Assembly (NCBI RefSeq): GCF_000172555.1
Contig: NZ_ABOX02000026.1
Location: 25,412 to 89,411, forward strand
Length of the DNA: 64,000 bases
From: Pedosphaera parvula Ellin514
Lineage (GTDB): Bacteria; Verrucomicrobiota; Verrucomicrobiia; Limisphaerales; Pedosphaeraceae
Direction: 5' to 3'
Shown: positions 1-9,885 of the stretch, piece by piece
Position numbering within the stretch: the stretch's first letter is position 1
Layout of the letters: each line of letters opens with the position of its first letter
Translations under genes and position numbers: made by a program
The notes under the pieces: generated by a model
What the model was told of the DNA's origin: nothing
Seen by the model: only the letters and a program-made list of their open reading frames with translations
The model's database searches: none

Positions 1-597
1 TCGGCTATCTTGATGTCCGATGGCACCTACTCTTTGAAGCTCGAACAGTACAACGGCACTCACCAGGTGGGATTGACGATTTTGGGCGTGGGCGATTATG
101 TCTTCAGCCCGGCTTACACCGTCCCGATCGGAACCTGGACCCATTTGGCCTTCGTCGGCACGAGCTCGGGCACCAGCTTATATGCCAATGGCATTTACAA
201 AGGTTCGCTTACCAACATTCCCCTGCCCCGCAAGTTTATTGGAGCGGCGTACATTACATCCTCCGCCAAATATGTCGATTTCATGCTGGGCAGCCTCGAT
301 GAAATCATGACCTTCAACCGGGCTTTGAGCGCCTCGGAAATCAGTGCGATTTATTCCTCAGGCAGCGCAGGAATGGTTCGGGCGCCTCAGATTGTCAGTT
401 CCCTGTCTTCCGGCCCGAACCAGATGACCCTCAAATTCAAAGGTCAAACCGGCAAAAATTACACCCTTTACTCTTCCACCAACCTGATTGACTGGATCTC
501 ATTGGGAAATGTCGCGAACACCCTTGGCACCAATCAATACATCGACACCTCCGCCACCAACGATCAGGAATTCTATCGCCTCTCGCAGACCTATTAA
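1..597 (+). CDS. C-terminal part of a secreted LamG-domain protein (5' truncated by window edge)
   Basis: The frame is open from base 1, so only the last ~198 residues are seen. Residues equivalent to 1-120 carry a concanavalin A/LamG-like sandwich: the run WTHLAFVGTSSGTSLYANG followed by GSLDEIMTFNRALSASEI is the usual strand pattern of LamG_3 modules. The last ~65 residues form a separate small module (STNLIDWISLG ... EFYRLSQTY) that ends in an aromatic-Arg motif and recurs at the C-terminus of several secreted proteins in this window. The family binds or decorates polysaccharide at the cell surface; no catalytic residue is visible here. Stop codon TAA at 595-597. Confidence 0.8.
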   Translation, partial: SAILMSDGTYSLKLEQYNGTHQVGLTILGVGDYVFSPAYTVPIGTWTHLAFVGTSSGTSLYANGIYKGSLTNIPLPRKFIGAAYITSSAKYVDFMLGSLDEIMTFNRALSASEISAIYSSGSAGMVRAPQIVSSLSSGPNQMTLKFKGQTGKNYTLYSSTNLIDWISLGNVANTLGTNQYIDTSATNDQEFYRLSQTY

Positions 598-683
598 TAG
601 TCACCGCCCTGGTTCATGTCGCCTAGGATTTGCCTGGAAGAGATTTCTGAAGGCGAATCGGAATCAGCCATCAGTGAAATGGA

Positions 684-1145
684 TTATGAACACTTTTCCG
701 GGGGCCGTGGTTTTTGAGAGATCTCCCAAAAGCCTAAACTTTTTCCAATCATTTCGGTAAGCTCCTTCAAAGTTGAGGGCTTTACCAAATAAGCATTAGC
801 TCCCAATTCAAAAGCTCGCTTGACGTCCGATTCCTGCGCGGAAGCAGTAAGAATAATAAAAGGAATCACGGAACAATCGGTATGGCTTTTAATCCATGTC
901 AGCAGCTCGAAACCATTCATTAGGGGCATTTTCAGGTCACTATAAATAATGTAGGGAAAAGGATATTTGTTGCGGTCATCATAAGGCGGGAGGCCACGCA
1001 AATAATCGACGGCTTCCTGTCCATTACTCACAATACACACCTGCCCCTGAACCTCATTGCGCTTCAAGGCCATCTGGAGCAACAGAACATCATCCTCCAA
1101 GTCTTCCACGATCAATATGGGTTCCGTTTTTGAGTTTGTGAGCAT
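684..1145 (-). CDS. single-domain response regulator (Rcp1-like)
   Basis: A 153-residue receiver domain with no output domain. The acidic pocket is VEDLEDD near residues 13-19, the phospho-acceptor is Asp70 in YSDLKMP, the conserved Thr/Ser is in LTAS and the Lys in LVKPS. The extended loop between beta2 and beta3 (YLRGLPPYDDRNKYPFP) is typical of Rcp1-type stand-alone regulators that shuttle phosphate from hybrid or phytochrome-like histidine kinases. No kinase gene is seen in the window, so the partner is elsewhere. A second regulator of the same type lies 149 bp upstream on the same strand; the two may be co-transcribed. Confidence 0.9.
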   Translation of the reverse strand: MLTNSKTEPILIVEDLEDDVLLLQMALKRNEVQGQVCIVSNGQEAVDYLRGLPPYDDRNKYPFPYIIYSDLKMPLMNGFELLTWIKSHTDCSVIPFIILTASAQESDVKRAFELGANAYLVKPSTLKELTEMIGKSLGFWEISQKPRPPEKCS

Positions 1146-1294
1146 GTCTTAAGCCGTTGCTATTAACGTCGCACTTCCGGAATGGTTGTAAAGAATCGGG
1201 GCTGCCACGGTTATGCCCGAACCACGATAGGAAGAGGTGTTTGATTTCTGATTATAAGCTTGAACCGTTTCAGACTGGTTGGGACGGCGGTAAT

Positions 1295-1732
1295 TCATCT
1301 CTGCTTACTCATTAAATCCCAATACTCCACGATGATTCGATTGATGCGCTGAAGTTCTTTAGCCTCCATCGGTTTGCTAACGTAAGCCGCCGCCCCCAGT
1401 TCTCGCGCCCTTTCCTTGTCCGATTCCGTGCTGGAAGAACTGAGCATTACCACCGGAATGTGTTTTAATTCGGGGCGATTGCGCAGCCATTCCAGTACCT
1501 CAAAGCCATTTATCCGCGGCATTTTGATGTCCATGACAATCAGCATGGGAATGGGAAACTTTTCGCGGTCGGCATAGGCTTCCGCGCCACTAAGGTAAGC
1601 AATGGCATTTTCACCGTTCTCGGCCACTTGCAGGGGATTGGAAAGGCCGCTTAGGAGAAAAGCTCTCTTGAAGAAAAACACATCGTTTTCATCATCTTCG
1701 ACCAAAAGAATTGTCGAATTTTCCAGCATCAA
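1295..1732 (-). CDS. single-domain response regulator (Rcp1-like)
   Basis: A 145-residue receiver domain. The acidic pair is in VEDDENDV (residues 11-18), the phospho-acceptor is Asp68 in MDIKMPRINGFEVLEWLR, followed by MLSSSS and the Lys of VSKPM. It lacks a DNA-binding or enzymatic output. It is clearly paralogous to the regulator encoded just downstream (same long beta2-beta3 insertion with a YADREKFPIP stretch). Start could be either of two adjacent Met codons (1732 or 1729). The family normally relays phosphate to or from a separate histidine kinase; nothing in the sequence tells which signal is used. Confidence 0.9.
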   Translation of the reverse strand: MMLENSTILLVEDDENDVFFFKRAFLLSGLSNPLQVAENGENAIAYLSGAEAYADREKFPIPMLIVMDIKMPRINGFEVLEWLRNRPELKHIPVVMLSSSSTESDKERARELGAAAYVSKPMEAKELQRINRIIVEYWDLMSKQR

Positions 1733-1942
1733 TAACTTAGCCTACGCTTCAAATATATTCGCGGAATGGGGTAAAATCCCAATTGCGAAATGAGAGTTTA
1801 CCGGGCGACGCGCCTGCCTTATGACGCGTAATCTTCATATTCTTCGGATTGTTGAAGCGAAATGACTGATTGGATATTGATCAAGCCCTCGGCTGAAGAT
1901 CGCTGTCAAAGTTTACCAGAACGCATTATTGCGGATTGTACT

Positions 1943-4093
1943 TTACTCATATCGGAGCGCCTCAATCGGGTTGAGCCGCGACGCTTTCCAGGCGGGGTAA
2001 TAGCCGAAGATGATTCCCACCGTCAGCGAGACGGCGACCGCCGCAATGATGGCGGGCAAGGATGGCAAGGTTGGCCAGTGCAGCAATGCGGTAACGAGGA
2101 GCGAAATGCCGCGGCCAGTAAGAATCCCGACGATGCCTCCGGCGAGGCAGAGCACGACGGCTTCGACCAGAAATTGCCTGAGAATGTCACGCGCACGTGC
2201 GCCCAAAGCCATGCGCAATCCAATTTCCCGCGTTCTCTCGGTCACCGAAACCAGCATGATGTTCATGATTCCAACTCCGCCGACGACCAGCGAAATGAGG
2301 GCGACAATCAGCAGCAAATTCGTCATGACCCGGCTGGTGGAGGCGAGTGCCTGCGAAAGCTCAGTCAAATCGCGAATTCTGAAATCGTCCGGTCTTCCAG
2401 CACGAATCCGGTGCCGCTCCCGCAGCACGCTGGTGATTTGCCGAATGGCGATCGGAATATCGTGTGGACTGGCAGCGGAAACCCAAACGTCGTCCAGGTC
2501 CGCGAACCGCGTCATTTGGGGCATGTCGGCCGCTTGCACGGCGGACTGCTGTGGGTAAAGCTGCACCTGCTGGTTTGGATAAAGTGGCTTGAGGGAGTTA
2601 ATTTGGCTGGACGAGGACGCGGCTCCTGCAGTTTGAGTGGCCTGTCTTACTCCGGACACCCGGAATTTAATGGTTGTCCAGGGAGCAATCATATAATCGT
2701 CCTGATCTCTTCCCATCATGTTGGCTCCCTTCGGACTCAGGACGCCGATCACTTTCAAGCCGATGTTTTTGATTCTGATTTCCTTGCCAACTGGCGACTC
2801 GTCGCCGAACAACTGTTTGACCACCGTTTGACCAATCAGACAAACTGCCGCCGCGCTGCGGACATCGTCGGTAGTGAACGGTTGGCCCGCTGACAAATCC
2901 CATTTGCGGACCGTCAGGAAATCCGGTGTTGTGCCGAGGATATTGTTTGGTTGCCAATTGCGGTTGCCGTACAGCACCTGCGCCCGGGAGTCCACGCTCG
3001 GAGCCACCGCCTGAACGGCGGTACATTCCTGTCGAATGGCATCAGCATCTTCGGGAGTCAGCGTCACCTGCCCGCCGCCGCCCGAACTTACTCCGCCCAC
3101 TGAAGTGTCACTCGGATCAAGCTGGATGACATTGGCTCCCAGACTGGCAATGGTCTGTTCGATGGAATGCGAGGAGCCCCGGCCGATTTCCATCATGGCA
3201 ATTACGGCAGCGATGCCGATGATGATGCCAATGCACGTCAGCACCGAGCGCATGACGTTGCGCCGCAGCGCATGCAAAGCCATCCGCAGGATTCGGTAGG
3301 CTGTGCTGAAGGAAAAGGCCGGCCAATCTGCCGCAACTTCAGGTTGTTGCCGCCTGCCTGTGGTAACGGTTTCCGCCTTGCCAGCCGGCACTGGATTTTG
3401 TGGCGGTCCATCTTCAACGATGATTCCATCGCTGACGCGAATCACGCGCTTAGCATGCCGGGCGACGTTCATATCGTGAGTCACGATAATGATCGTAATG
3501 CCTTCCTCCTCGTTCAGCTTTTGAAACATCCGCAGCACTTCCTCAGTCGTGCGTGAATCGAGGTTGCCGGTTGGTTCATCGGCGAAGAGTACCGGCGGAC
3601 GATTGATTAACGCGCGAGCAATGGCGACGCGCTGCTGCTGGCCACCCGATAGCTGGGAAGGTTCGTGATCCATCCGCTCCTGCAACCCGACGAGTTGCAA
3701 CATTTCCCGGGCACGCTGACGACACTCATGCTGGGACAGATGAGTGGCAGTGTAGTTCAGCGGCAACAGCACATTGTCCAGCGCACTGGTCCGGGGCAAC
3801 AAATTAAAGTTTTGGAATACAAATCCAATTTTTGTATTGCGCGCCAGGGCACGGCCATCCTCGGAGAGCGCAGACATCTCCTGTCCATCGAGCCAGTAGG
3901 TGCCGGAGGTCGGCTGGTCGAGGCAGCCTAAAATGTTCATGAGCGTGCTCTTACCCGAACCGCTGACGCCCACGAGAGCAACCAACTCACCCTGATTAAT
4001 TTGCAGGGAGACTCCCTGCAGCACGGGTATCTCGAGTTCACCCCGGCGGTAAACCTTGAGAACGTTTTCTAATGTGATGAGAGCCTTGCTCAA
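1943..4093 (-). CDS. macB: MacB-like ABC transporter, ATPase-permease fusion
   Basis: A 716-residue protein with an N-terminal ABC ATPase (about 1-235): Walker [10 protein letters not shown] at 42-50, signature [15 protein letters not shown], Walker [13 protein letters not shown], and the H-loop in IIVTHD. A MacB-type permease follows: one membrane segment near residues 275-300, a large periplasmic domain, and three C-terminal segments with the usual [19 protein letters not shown] motif. MacB proteins act with a MacA-type adaptor and an outer-membrane channel in export of macrolides, peptides or lipids. The macA-like gene lies 36 bp upstream on the same strand. Family length in E. coli is near 650; the extra length is a linker of ~40 residues after the ATPase. 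The gene symbol reflects family, not proven substrate. Confidence 0.9.
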   Translation of the reverse strand: MSKALITLENVLKVYRRGELEIPVLQGVSLQINQGELVALVGVSGSGKSTLMNILGCLDQPTSGTYWLDGQEMSALSEDGRALARNTKIGFVFQNFNLLPRTSALDNVLLPLNYTATHLSQHECRQRAREMLQLVGLQERMDHEPSQLSGGQQQRVAIARALINRPPVLFADEPTGNLDSRTTEEVLRMFQKLNEEEGITIIIVTHDMNVARHAKRVIRVSDGIIVEDGPPQNPVPAGKAETVTTGRRQQPEVAADWPAFSFSTAYRILRMALHALRRNVMRSVLTCIGIIIGIAAVIAMMEIGRGSSHSIEQTIASLGANVIQLDPSDTSVGGVSSGGGGQVTLTPEDADAIRQECTAVQAVAPSVDSRAQVLYGNRNWQPNNILGTTPDFLTVRKWDLSAGQPFTTDDVRSAAAVCLIGQTVVKQLFGDESPVGKEIRIKNIGLKVIGVLSPKGANMMGRDQDDYMIAPWTTIKFRVSGVRQATQTAGAASSSSQINSLKPLYPNQQVQLYPQQSAVQAADMPQMTRFADLDDVWVSAASPHDIPIAIRQITSVLRERHRIRAGRPDDFRIRDLTELSQALASTSRVMTNLLLIVALISLVVGGVGIMNIMLVSVTERTREIGLRMALGARARDILRQFLVEAVVLCLAGGIVGILTGRGISLLVTALLHWPTLPSLPAIIAAVAVSLTVGIIFGYYPAWKASRLNPIEALRYE

Positions 4094-4129
4094 TGACTTT
4101 ATTTCCCTTTTCGATTTGAATCAGGCAGT

Positions 4130-5464
4130 TCAACGCTTGCGAACAGGCGGCAGGAAAGGATTTTGGGTGCCGGTCTGTGTGTTTTCAGCGGTTTCCCCGG
4201 TGACGACTTCCTGGCCTTCGCGCAAACCATCGGTAACGACAGCAGTGCTTGCACCATCTGAGGCCCCGCATTTCACCTCCATGGGCCGGACGAATTCGCC
4301 ATCCTTCACCCAGACCAGGCCCTGAGTTTGTTTGGAATTTTCGTCCTTCCTGGCGGGCTTCGATTCGCCATGAGGTTCCTCCTGCGCCGGGCTGGTGGAT
4401 TTCCACGAACGGAAGTCCGGCGCTATCTGCGCGAGCGAGGAAGGGTTCCAGCGCAAGGCGGCGTTGGGCACCAAAAGTGCATTCGAGTCCTTCTTCACGA
4501 TGAAATGCACGTTGGCGGTCAGATAAGGCAGTAAAATATTGTCTGGATTCTCCGTGTTCACCTCGACGGTGTACATGACCACATTCTGTGTCATGGTGGC
4601 GTTCAGGCGCACCTTCCCCACAGTGCCAGCGAATTCCCGGTCGGGAAAAGTGTCACAGGCGAACGTAGCCGGTCCCCCGCAAACGATGCGGCCTATGTCC
4701 GCCTCGTTCACGGCAACCCAGATCTGCATTTTGGTGAGGTCGTTGGCGATGAGAAACAGGCTGGGGGCGTTAAGGCTGCTCACGACGGTCTGCCCGATGT
4801 TCACGCGGCGGTCGATGATCACGCCTTTGACCGGCGATTTGATGGTGCAGAAATCCAGGTTGCGTTGCGCCTTATCGATGGCTGCCTGGGCTTGCACGGT
4901 GCTTGCCTTGGCTCGCGCGAGGGCCGCTTCGGCAACGGCCACGTTGGCTTTGGCGACTGCGTCAGCGGACTTGAAGGAATCGAAGTCGGAGCCGGAAATT
5001 AACTTGGCAGCGCTGAGCGCCTGCGCGCGATCCCATTCCGTCCCGGCCTGAAGCAGTTTGGCTTTGACCTGTTCGATATTGGCGGCAGCGCTCAGTTCGT
5101 CAGCCTTGTCCTGTTCCATTTGCGCCCTGGCCACGGAAAGCTCGGCGGTGTAAACCGACTCGTCGATCTTGGCGAGAATACCTCCCTCTTCGACAACCGA
5201 GCCGTAGTCAATCGTTTTGCCATCCTTGTCCTTGCCGAAAGAACTGATTTGACCCGCCACCTGGGCGCCGACATCCACGACTTCCACCGGCTCTATCGTT
5301 CCCGTTGCGCTGATGGTGGTGGCGACATCACCGCGCTTCACGATTGCGGTGCGGAATGACAGTTTGGGACCATTTTGCGCATGCCAGCGCCATGCTCCAT
5401 ATCCGCCGGCAAGGGCAAGGATGACGATGGCGATGATTGGTTTTTTCAAAAAGCGTTGCATCAT
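4130..5464 (-). CDS. macA: MacA/HlyD-type periplasmic adaptor protein
   Basis: Membrane-fusion protein that would link the MacB-like permease encoded next (36 bp downstream) to an outer-membrane channel. The start MMQRFLKKPIIAIVILALAG at 5464 gives a positively charged n-region and one signal anchor; an upstream Met at 5569 would put a non-membrane tail in front and is less likely. Then come a lipoyl/barrel-sandwich half (GDVATTISATGTIEPVEVVDVGAQVAGQI), a long alpha-helical hairpin rich in Ala/Gln/Lys (AQMEQDKADELSAAANIEQ region), the second lipoyl half (KSPVKGVIIDRRVNIGQTV), and a beta-barrel and membrane-proximal domain. A Pro/Glu/Lys-rich insert near residues 355-385 is less usual. No TolC-type gene is seen nearby. 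Confidence 0.88.
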   Translation of the reverse strand: MMQRFLKKPIIAIVILALAGGYGAWRWHAQNGPKLSFRTAIVKRGDVATTISATGTIEPVEVVDVGAQVAGQISSFGKDKDGKTIDYGSVVEEGGILAKIDESVYTAELSVARAQMEQDKADELSAAANIEQVKAKLLQAGTEWDRAQALSAAKLISGSDFDSFKSADAVAKANVAVAEAALARAKASTVQAQAAIDKAQRNLDFCTIKSPVKGVIIDRRVNIGQTVVSSLNAPSLFLIANDLTKMQIWVAVNEADIGRIVCGGPATFACDTFPDREFAGTVGKVRLNATMTQNVVMYTVEVNTENPDNILLPYLTANVHFIVKKDSNALLVPNAALRWNPSSLAQIAPDFRSWKSTSPAQEEPHGESKPARKDENSKQTQGLVWVKDGEFVRPMEVKCGASDGASTAVVTDGLREGQEVVTGETAENTQTGTQNPFLPPVRKR

Positions 5465-5685
5465 TTGATTCTGATTTGTCAGCGGATCAGGCGAATGCAA
5501 GTGAGCAGTGCGCGGCGGCTGATTTACATGACTCAAAGCAATAAAGACAAACAGCCTACCGCTCAACACTTAATTTGCATGCTGTTTGACATTCTCTTTT
5601 CCAGGCACAGCCGTCAAATTAAACAAAATTCATTCCCACTTCGCAGCACTGGAACGTATGAAATGCTTGCAAAAGGATTCTGCGC

Positions 5686-6048
5686 ATGCTAACTGAACAA
5701 TGCGGTTGCTCAGACATGCGCTTTTTTGATAAACAAAGCAGGATCGGCAAATCCATTCTGGCATTTTTGCTGGCTGGTTTAGTGTTGCTCGTCGGCGCGT
5801 CCGCAGCCAGTTCTTCGCTCCACAAATTCCTTCACTCTGACGCCGGCTCATCTGACCATGAGTGTTTGATAACCGCCTTTCACAAAGGCAAGGTATCAAC
5901 GGCCGCTGCCGCGCCAGTTCAGGTTAGTGTGGAGACCTCAGTTAGCTGGAGCCTCCCGGTCATTGAAACTTTTGTTCCCGCTTCCGCAGATTATCGGTTT
6001 TCTTCAAGTCGCGCTCCTCCTTCCCACCCCTTCTCCCATCTCATCTAG
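5686..6048 (+). CDS. small secreted or membrane-anchored His/Cys protein upstream of the TonB receptor
   Basis: A 120-residue protein of unrecognised family. After a charged N-terminus there is one hydrophobic stretch (SILAFLLAGLVLLVGASAAS, about 23-42) that could be a signal peptide or anchor. Directly after it comes LHKFLHSDAGSSDHECLITA, with three His and one Cys spaced like a metal- or heme-binding site, then a Ser/Pro-rich tail. It is read toward the TonB-dependent receptor, whose start lies 149 bp downstream, so a role in metal or cofactor uptake is a reasonable inference but not shown. An internal Met at 5716 is an alternative start. Confidence 0.6.
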   Translation: MLTEQCGCSDMRFFDKQSRIGKSILAFLLAGLVLLVGASAASSSLHKFLHSDAGSSDHECLITAFHKGKVSTAAAAPVQVSVETSVSWSLPVIETFVPASADYRFSSSRAPPSHPFSHLI

Positions 6049-6197
6049 TTCTCAGGTCGTTTTTTAGACGTTCAGTATTCCGTAAATAGACCTCTTTGTC
6101 GTGGGTGCGTGTGCATTCATGCCAGAGCCTTGGAACACGTAAAACTTATTAACCGTAAATTTTTTAGTTGTGATTAATTTCAAATTTGAGCGCAGTT

Positions 6198-8414
6198 ATG
6201 AAAACCTTTTCCATCATTCAGAAGCATTCTGTCCTTAATAAAACCAAAGTCTCCTTTGTCAACCAACGTGCGTATTGGGCAGCCATCTGGCTGGCTTCAT
6301 TAAGCTGTGGCAGCATTGCCCAGGCACAAACCAATGAGGTTTCAGCATCGGCTGCGACCGCAAGTTCAGGCAGTTCGACCAACGTTTCCAAGCTGGAGAA
6401 TGTGACCGTGTTCGGCCAGTTGGAGGAGGCGCGCAACAAGATCGTGGCCGATCTTGGCGCGACCACCTACACAATCACCCAACAACAAATTGAGGCGCAA
6501 TCCCAAGGGCAAAACGCTTCCTTTAACCAGGTGCTGCTCCGCGCTCCCGGCGTGGCACAGGATTCCTTTGGACAGATTCACGTCCGGGGTGAACACGCCA
6601 ATCTCCAATATCGCATCAACGACGTCATCCTGCCGGAGGGCATCAGCGGGTTCGGCCAGACATTGGATACCCGTTTTGTGAATCAGTTGGAACTCATCAC
6701 CGGCACCCTGCCCGCCCAGTATGGCTTCCGCACTGCGGGAGTGGTGGACATTCATACCAAGAACGGCGCTTTTAACAGTGGCGGCGATGCTTCCCTCTAT
6801 GGCGGCAGTTTTTCCACGATCCAGCCGAGTTTTGAATATGGCGGCAAGCAGGGCGACCTGAACTATTATTACACCGGAAGCTATCTGCACACCGGCCAGG
6901 GAATTGAAAATCCCACGGGCAGCAATGATCCGATTCACGATAATTCCGATCAGTTCAAAGGTTTCGCTTATCTCTCCTACGTCTTGGATGACACCAGCCG
7001 GCTGAGTCTGATGTTGAGCGGGGCGCATGGCTACTTTCAGGTGCCGAACAATCCCAATCAACCTCCGGGCACCGATCCGAATGGCAATCCCTTCCCACTT
7101 GGAGGCGTTGCCTTTAATTCTTCGAGTCTCAACGAAAATCAAACCGAGCAAAATTACTACGGAGTGCTCGCCTATCAGAAGATCCTGGGCGACCTGAACT
7201 TTCAACTCGCGGGATTCAGCAGCTACAGCAGTGTGTTGTTCCGCCCCGACTCAACCGGCGACCTGTTCTTCAACGGTGTGGCCAGCCGGGTGGATCGACA
7301 CATTCTCACGCAGGGTGTTCAAGGCGATTCCAGCTATGACATTAATGAAGCGCACACCCTGCGCGGCGGAATTCAGGGGACTGCCTCCAAAGCCGTTGCT
7401 GATACCAGCACCACGGTGTTTGCCATCGACGGCGCAGGTAACGCCGTGCCGCCTCCATTCGCCATCGTGGACAACAACTCCCTCTGGGGCTATCTCTTCG
7501 GCGCGTATCTCCAGGACGAGTGGAAAATCACGGATAAATGGACCGTCAACTTCGGCGCTCGCGTTGATGCCTACCATGCGGTCATCACGGAATCCGAGTT
7601 CGAGCCGCGTCTCAATGCCATCTTCAAAGCGACGGAGAAAACCACGTTGCATGCAGGTTATGCGCGCTACTTCACTCCGCCACCGCTGGAATCGATCTCA
7701 CGAACCACCGTCGCGAAGTTCGAAAACACCTCCAACGCGGCGGCCAATTCGCAGAACGATCCGGTTAGAGCCGAGCGGTCGCATTATTTCGATGTGGGTG
7801 CCACGCAGACACTCGTGCCCGGGCTGAACCTGGGGCTTGATGGCTATTACAAGATCGCCAAGAACCAACTGGATGAAGGCCAGTTTGGCCAGGCGCTTAT
7901 TGAGACACCTTTTAATTACAACCACGGCGAGGTGTATGGGGTCGAACTTTCTGCGACTTACAAAAAAGATGGCTTCTCGGCCTTCGGCAACTTTGCGTAT
8001 TCCGTCGCGAAGGCGCATGACATCAATTCGGCACAGTTCAACTTTGATCCCGCCGATCTCGCCTACATTAAAAACCATGATATTTTTGTCGATCACAATC
8101 AAACCTTCACCGGTTCGGTTGGCGTGTCCTATCAATGGAGGAAGACCCTGGCCTACGTCGATATGCTTTACGGCAACGGTCTGAGAGCCGATGGCGCGGT
8201 TCCGAACGGTCGTAAACTTAATTCTTACAGCCCGGTCAACCTGGGAATTGAACATAGCTTTCAGGTGGGCAAAAACCTGTTAAAGGCCCGCTTCGATGTA
8301 GTGAATGTGTTCGACGAAACCTATGAATTGCGCGATGGGACCGGCATTGGCGTTGGCGCGCCGCAGTTCGGTTCCCGCAGAGGTTTCTACGGCACGCTCA
8401 GCTATGTGTTTTAA
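6198..8414 (+). CDS. TonB-dependent outer-membrane receptor
   Basis: About 738 residues from the ATG at 6198; the frame also has a TTG at 6186, but the ATG start gives a better signal peptide (basic N-terminus, AAIWLASLSCGSIAQAQ). The plug domain follows (YTITQQQIEAQSQGQNASFN ... LLRAPGVAQDSFGQIHVRGE ... GTLPAQYGFRTAGVVDIHTK), then a long beta-barrel with alternating aromatic strands and a C-terminal GSRRGFYGTLSYVF ending in Phe, as required for BAM insertion. Such receptors take up siderophores, vitamins, metals or glycans. The tonB, exbB and exbD genes follow on the same strand. The substrate cannot be told from sequence; there is no N-terminal signalling domain. A 13-bp-stem hairpin lies right after the stop. 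Confidence 0.92.
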   Translation: MKTFSIIQKHSVLNKTKVSFVNQRAYWAAIWLASLSCGSIAQAQTNEVSASAATASSGSSTNVSKLENVTVFGQLEEARNKIVADLGATTYTITQQQIEAQSQGQNASFNQVLLRAPGVAQDSFGQIHVRGEHANLQYRINDVILPEGISGFGQTLDTRFVNQLELITGTLPAQYGFRTAGVVDIHTKNGAFNSGGDASLYGGSFSTIQPSFEYGGKQGDLNYYYTGSYLHTGQGIENPTGSNDPIHDNSDQFKGFAYLSYVLDDTSRLSLMLSGAHGYFQVPNNPNQPPGTDPNGNPFPLGGVAFNSSSLNENQTEQNYYGVLAYQKILGDLNFQLAGFSSYSSVLFRPDSTGDLFFNGVASRVDRHILTQGVQGDSSYDINEAHTLRGGIQGTASKAVADTSTTVFAIDGAGNAVPPPFAIVDNNSLWGYLFGAYLQDEWKITDKWTVNFGARVDAYHAVITESEFEPRLNAIFKATEKTTLHAGYARYFTPPPLESISRTTVAKFENTSNAAANSQNDPVRAERSHYFDVGATQTLVPGLNLGLDGYYKIAKNQLDEGQFGQALIETPFNYNHGEVYGVELSATYKKDGFSAFGNFAYSVAKAHDINSAQFNFDPADLAYIKNHDIFVDHNQTFTGSVGVSYQWRKTLAYVDMLYGNGLRADGAVPNGRKLNSYSPVNLGIEHSFQVGKNLLKARFDVVNVFDETYELRDGTGIGVGAPQFGSRRGFYGTLSYVF

Positions 8415-8425
8415 AAGATTGGCCC

Positions 8426-8459
8426 GTTGCGGCCAGCCTATAAATGGGCTGGCCGCAAC
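8426..8459 (+). promoter_or_regulatory. intercistronic stem-loop between receptor and tonB
   Basis: A perfect 13-bp inverted repeat: arms 8426-8438 and 8447-8459 with an 8-base loop (TATAAATG). It starts 11 bases after the receptor stop and is not followed by a T-run in the + direction, so it looks more like an mRNA-stabilising or attenuating hairpin than a simple intrinsic terminator. It could set a higher level of receptor than of TonB/ExbBD. Confidence 0.7.
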
Positions 8460-8480
8460 CCAACCTGAACTTGATCCAAG

Positions 8481-9188
8481 ATGAAGGCAGATGATTTAAC
8501 GCCAAAAGCTGGCTACCTGTTGAAGTCCGAACTGGCACGCGTCTGCCTGCCTTCCGCACGCAAGGACACGGATCGGAAGTTGGCCTGGATTAATTCCATC
8601 TGCATTTTGTTTCTGGTGATTGGCCTTGTTGGTTCCCAACCTGCAGCCGTCAAAATGAAGCCATTGCCTTCGATGGAGGAAGTCATTCCAGCCATGGTGG
8701 AACCCATTGTTCAACCGGTTGCGAGCACCACCCAGGAACAGAGCCAGGACTCGACCGATCAGGACCAGCCGGATACTCCCCAAGTGGTGATCGTCACACC
8801 TGAAACGCCCAACATCAATTTCTCAATTCCCACCGTAGGAACTTTGGTGGTGCCTTCCGCGCTCGCCAAAGCGCCTCCAGCGACCGCGCTGAGACCAATT
8901 GCGCCGGTAAAACAGGGGCCGGTTTCGGTCGCCAGCACTGGTGCGGGAGGTGAGCGACCACAACCACCCTATCCCAAAATTGCCTTGCAGGAACATGAAC
9001 AGGGCACCGTCACGGTGCTGATAAATGTTAACGACACCGGGGGTGTCAGCTCCATCGAGGTTAAGGAATCATCCGGTTTCCCAATCCTGGATCGCAGCAC
9101 GGTCGATTACATCAAACGACGCTGGGTTGTGCCGCCCATGAATGGCACACGGACTTTCGAAACCTCAATCACCTATAAACTGAAATAA
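8481..9188 (+). CDS. tonB: TonB-family energy transducer
   Basis: A 235-residue inner-membrane protein. The N-terminal ~33 residues are cytoplasmic, a single membrane segment follows (LAWINSICILFLVIGLVGS, about 34-52), then a Pro/Gln/Thr-rich periplasmic spacer, and a C-terminal TonB domain from about residue 155 (PPYPKIALQEHEQGTVTVLI ... GFPILDRSTVDYIKRRWVVP). The long cytoplasmic N-terminus is more than most TonB proteins have. It would transmit the proton-motive force from ExbB/ExbD to the receptor encoded upstream. It lies 37 bp before exbB. Confidence 0.9.
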   Translation: MKADDLTPKAGYLLKSELARVCLPSARKDTDRKLAWINSICILFLVIGLVGSQPAAVKMKPLPSMEEVIPAMVEPIVQPVASTTQEQSQDSTDQDQPDTPQVVIVTPETPNINFSIPTVGTLVVPSALAKAPPATALRPIAPVKQGPVSVASTGAGGERPQPPYPKIALQEHEQGTVTVLINVNDTGGVSSIEVKESSGFPILDRSTVDYIKRRWVVPPMNGTRTFETSITYKLK

Positions 9189-9225
9189 AACGATCCCATA
9201 ATCCCCAATAAAATATTCGTCTCTT

Positions 9226-9885
9226 ATGCTCGCAAATATCGTAGTTCAATTCTTTCTCAAAGGCGGCCCGGTGATGTGGCCGATCCTGGTTTGTGCCGTA
9301 ATTGCGGTTGCGGTCGTTGGCGAGCGCACATTCTGGTGGCTGCGCGAAAGCCGTAAACGCGATCCTCAAAAGCTGGAGCAACTGTTGGCGGCACTGGAGA
9401 ATTCCGACGTGCCACAGGCCACGAAACTCTCAAAAGGCTCGGAAGATCCAGTTATTCGGATGATCTACCGTGGCCTTAATCATGTGAATGCTTCGATGCA
9501 AGGGGCTTTGCAACTAGCCGCTGGCATTGAATTGGAACGCGCCGGTCGCTTCCTGACCGTCATGGACACGTTGGTAACCCTTGCGCCGCTCCTCGGACTG
9601 CTGGGAACGGTCACCGGGTTGATGAGGGCCTTTCTCAGTATTGGAGACGCTGAATTATCGGTCATGGCGGTCACGGGGGGAATCGGGGAGGCGTTGATTG
9701 CGACGGCGTGCGGACTTGGAATCGCGATCATTTCCCTGATTCCCTACAACTACTTCAACCGGAAGATCACCCGTTTGCAGTTTGAACTGGAGACGGCGGC
9801 CACGAATGTCGAGGTGATGGTGAACGCAACCAAGATGAATGAAGTCAATAACCGACAGTTGTCGCCCGCCCCTGCCGCCCGATGA
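9226..9885 (+). CDS. exbB: ExbB/TolQ/MotA-family proton channel protein
   Basis: A 219-residue protein with three membrane segments: about 15-35 (VMWPILVCAVIAVAVVGE), 115-137 (TLVTLAPLLGLLGTVTGLMR) and 150-177 (GGIGEALIATACGLGIAIIS). The LAPLLGLLGTVTGL motif and the TxGGIGEALIATA motif are hallmarks of the MotA/TolQ/ExbB family. With ExbD it forms the proton-driven motor energising TonB. The stop overlaps the exbD start by 4 bp (ATGA), indicating translational coupling. Confidence 0.95.
   Translation: MLANIVVQFFLKGGPVMWPILVCAVIAVAVVGERTFWWLRESRKRDPQKLEQLLAALENSDVPQATKLSKGSEDPVIRMIYRGLNHVNASMQGALQLAAGIELERAGRFLTVMDTLVTLAPLLGLLGTVTGLMRAFLSIGDAELSVMAVTGGIGEALIATACGLGIAIISLIPYNYFNRKITRLQFELETAATNVEVMVNATKMNEVNNRQLSPAPAAR

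Noticed and set aside
1862..2893. 343-residue frame on the + strand opposite the MacB gene
   Set aside because: It lies antisense to a clear ABC transporter gene, has no recognised domain, and is rich in His/Arg/Gly as expected for a shadow frame.
6366..7205. 279-residue minus-strand frame inside the TonB receptor
   Set aside because: Antisense shadow; the receptor frame has a signal peptide, plug and barrel features.
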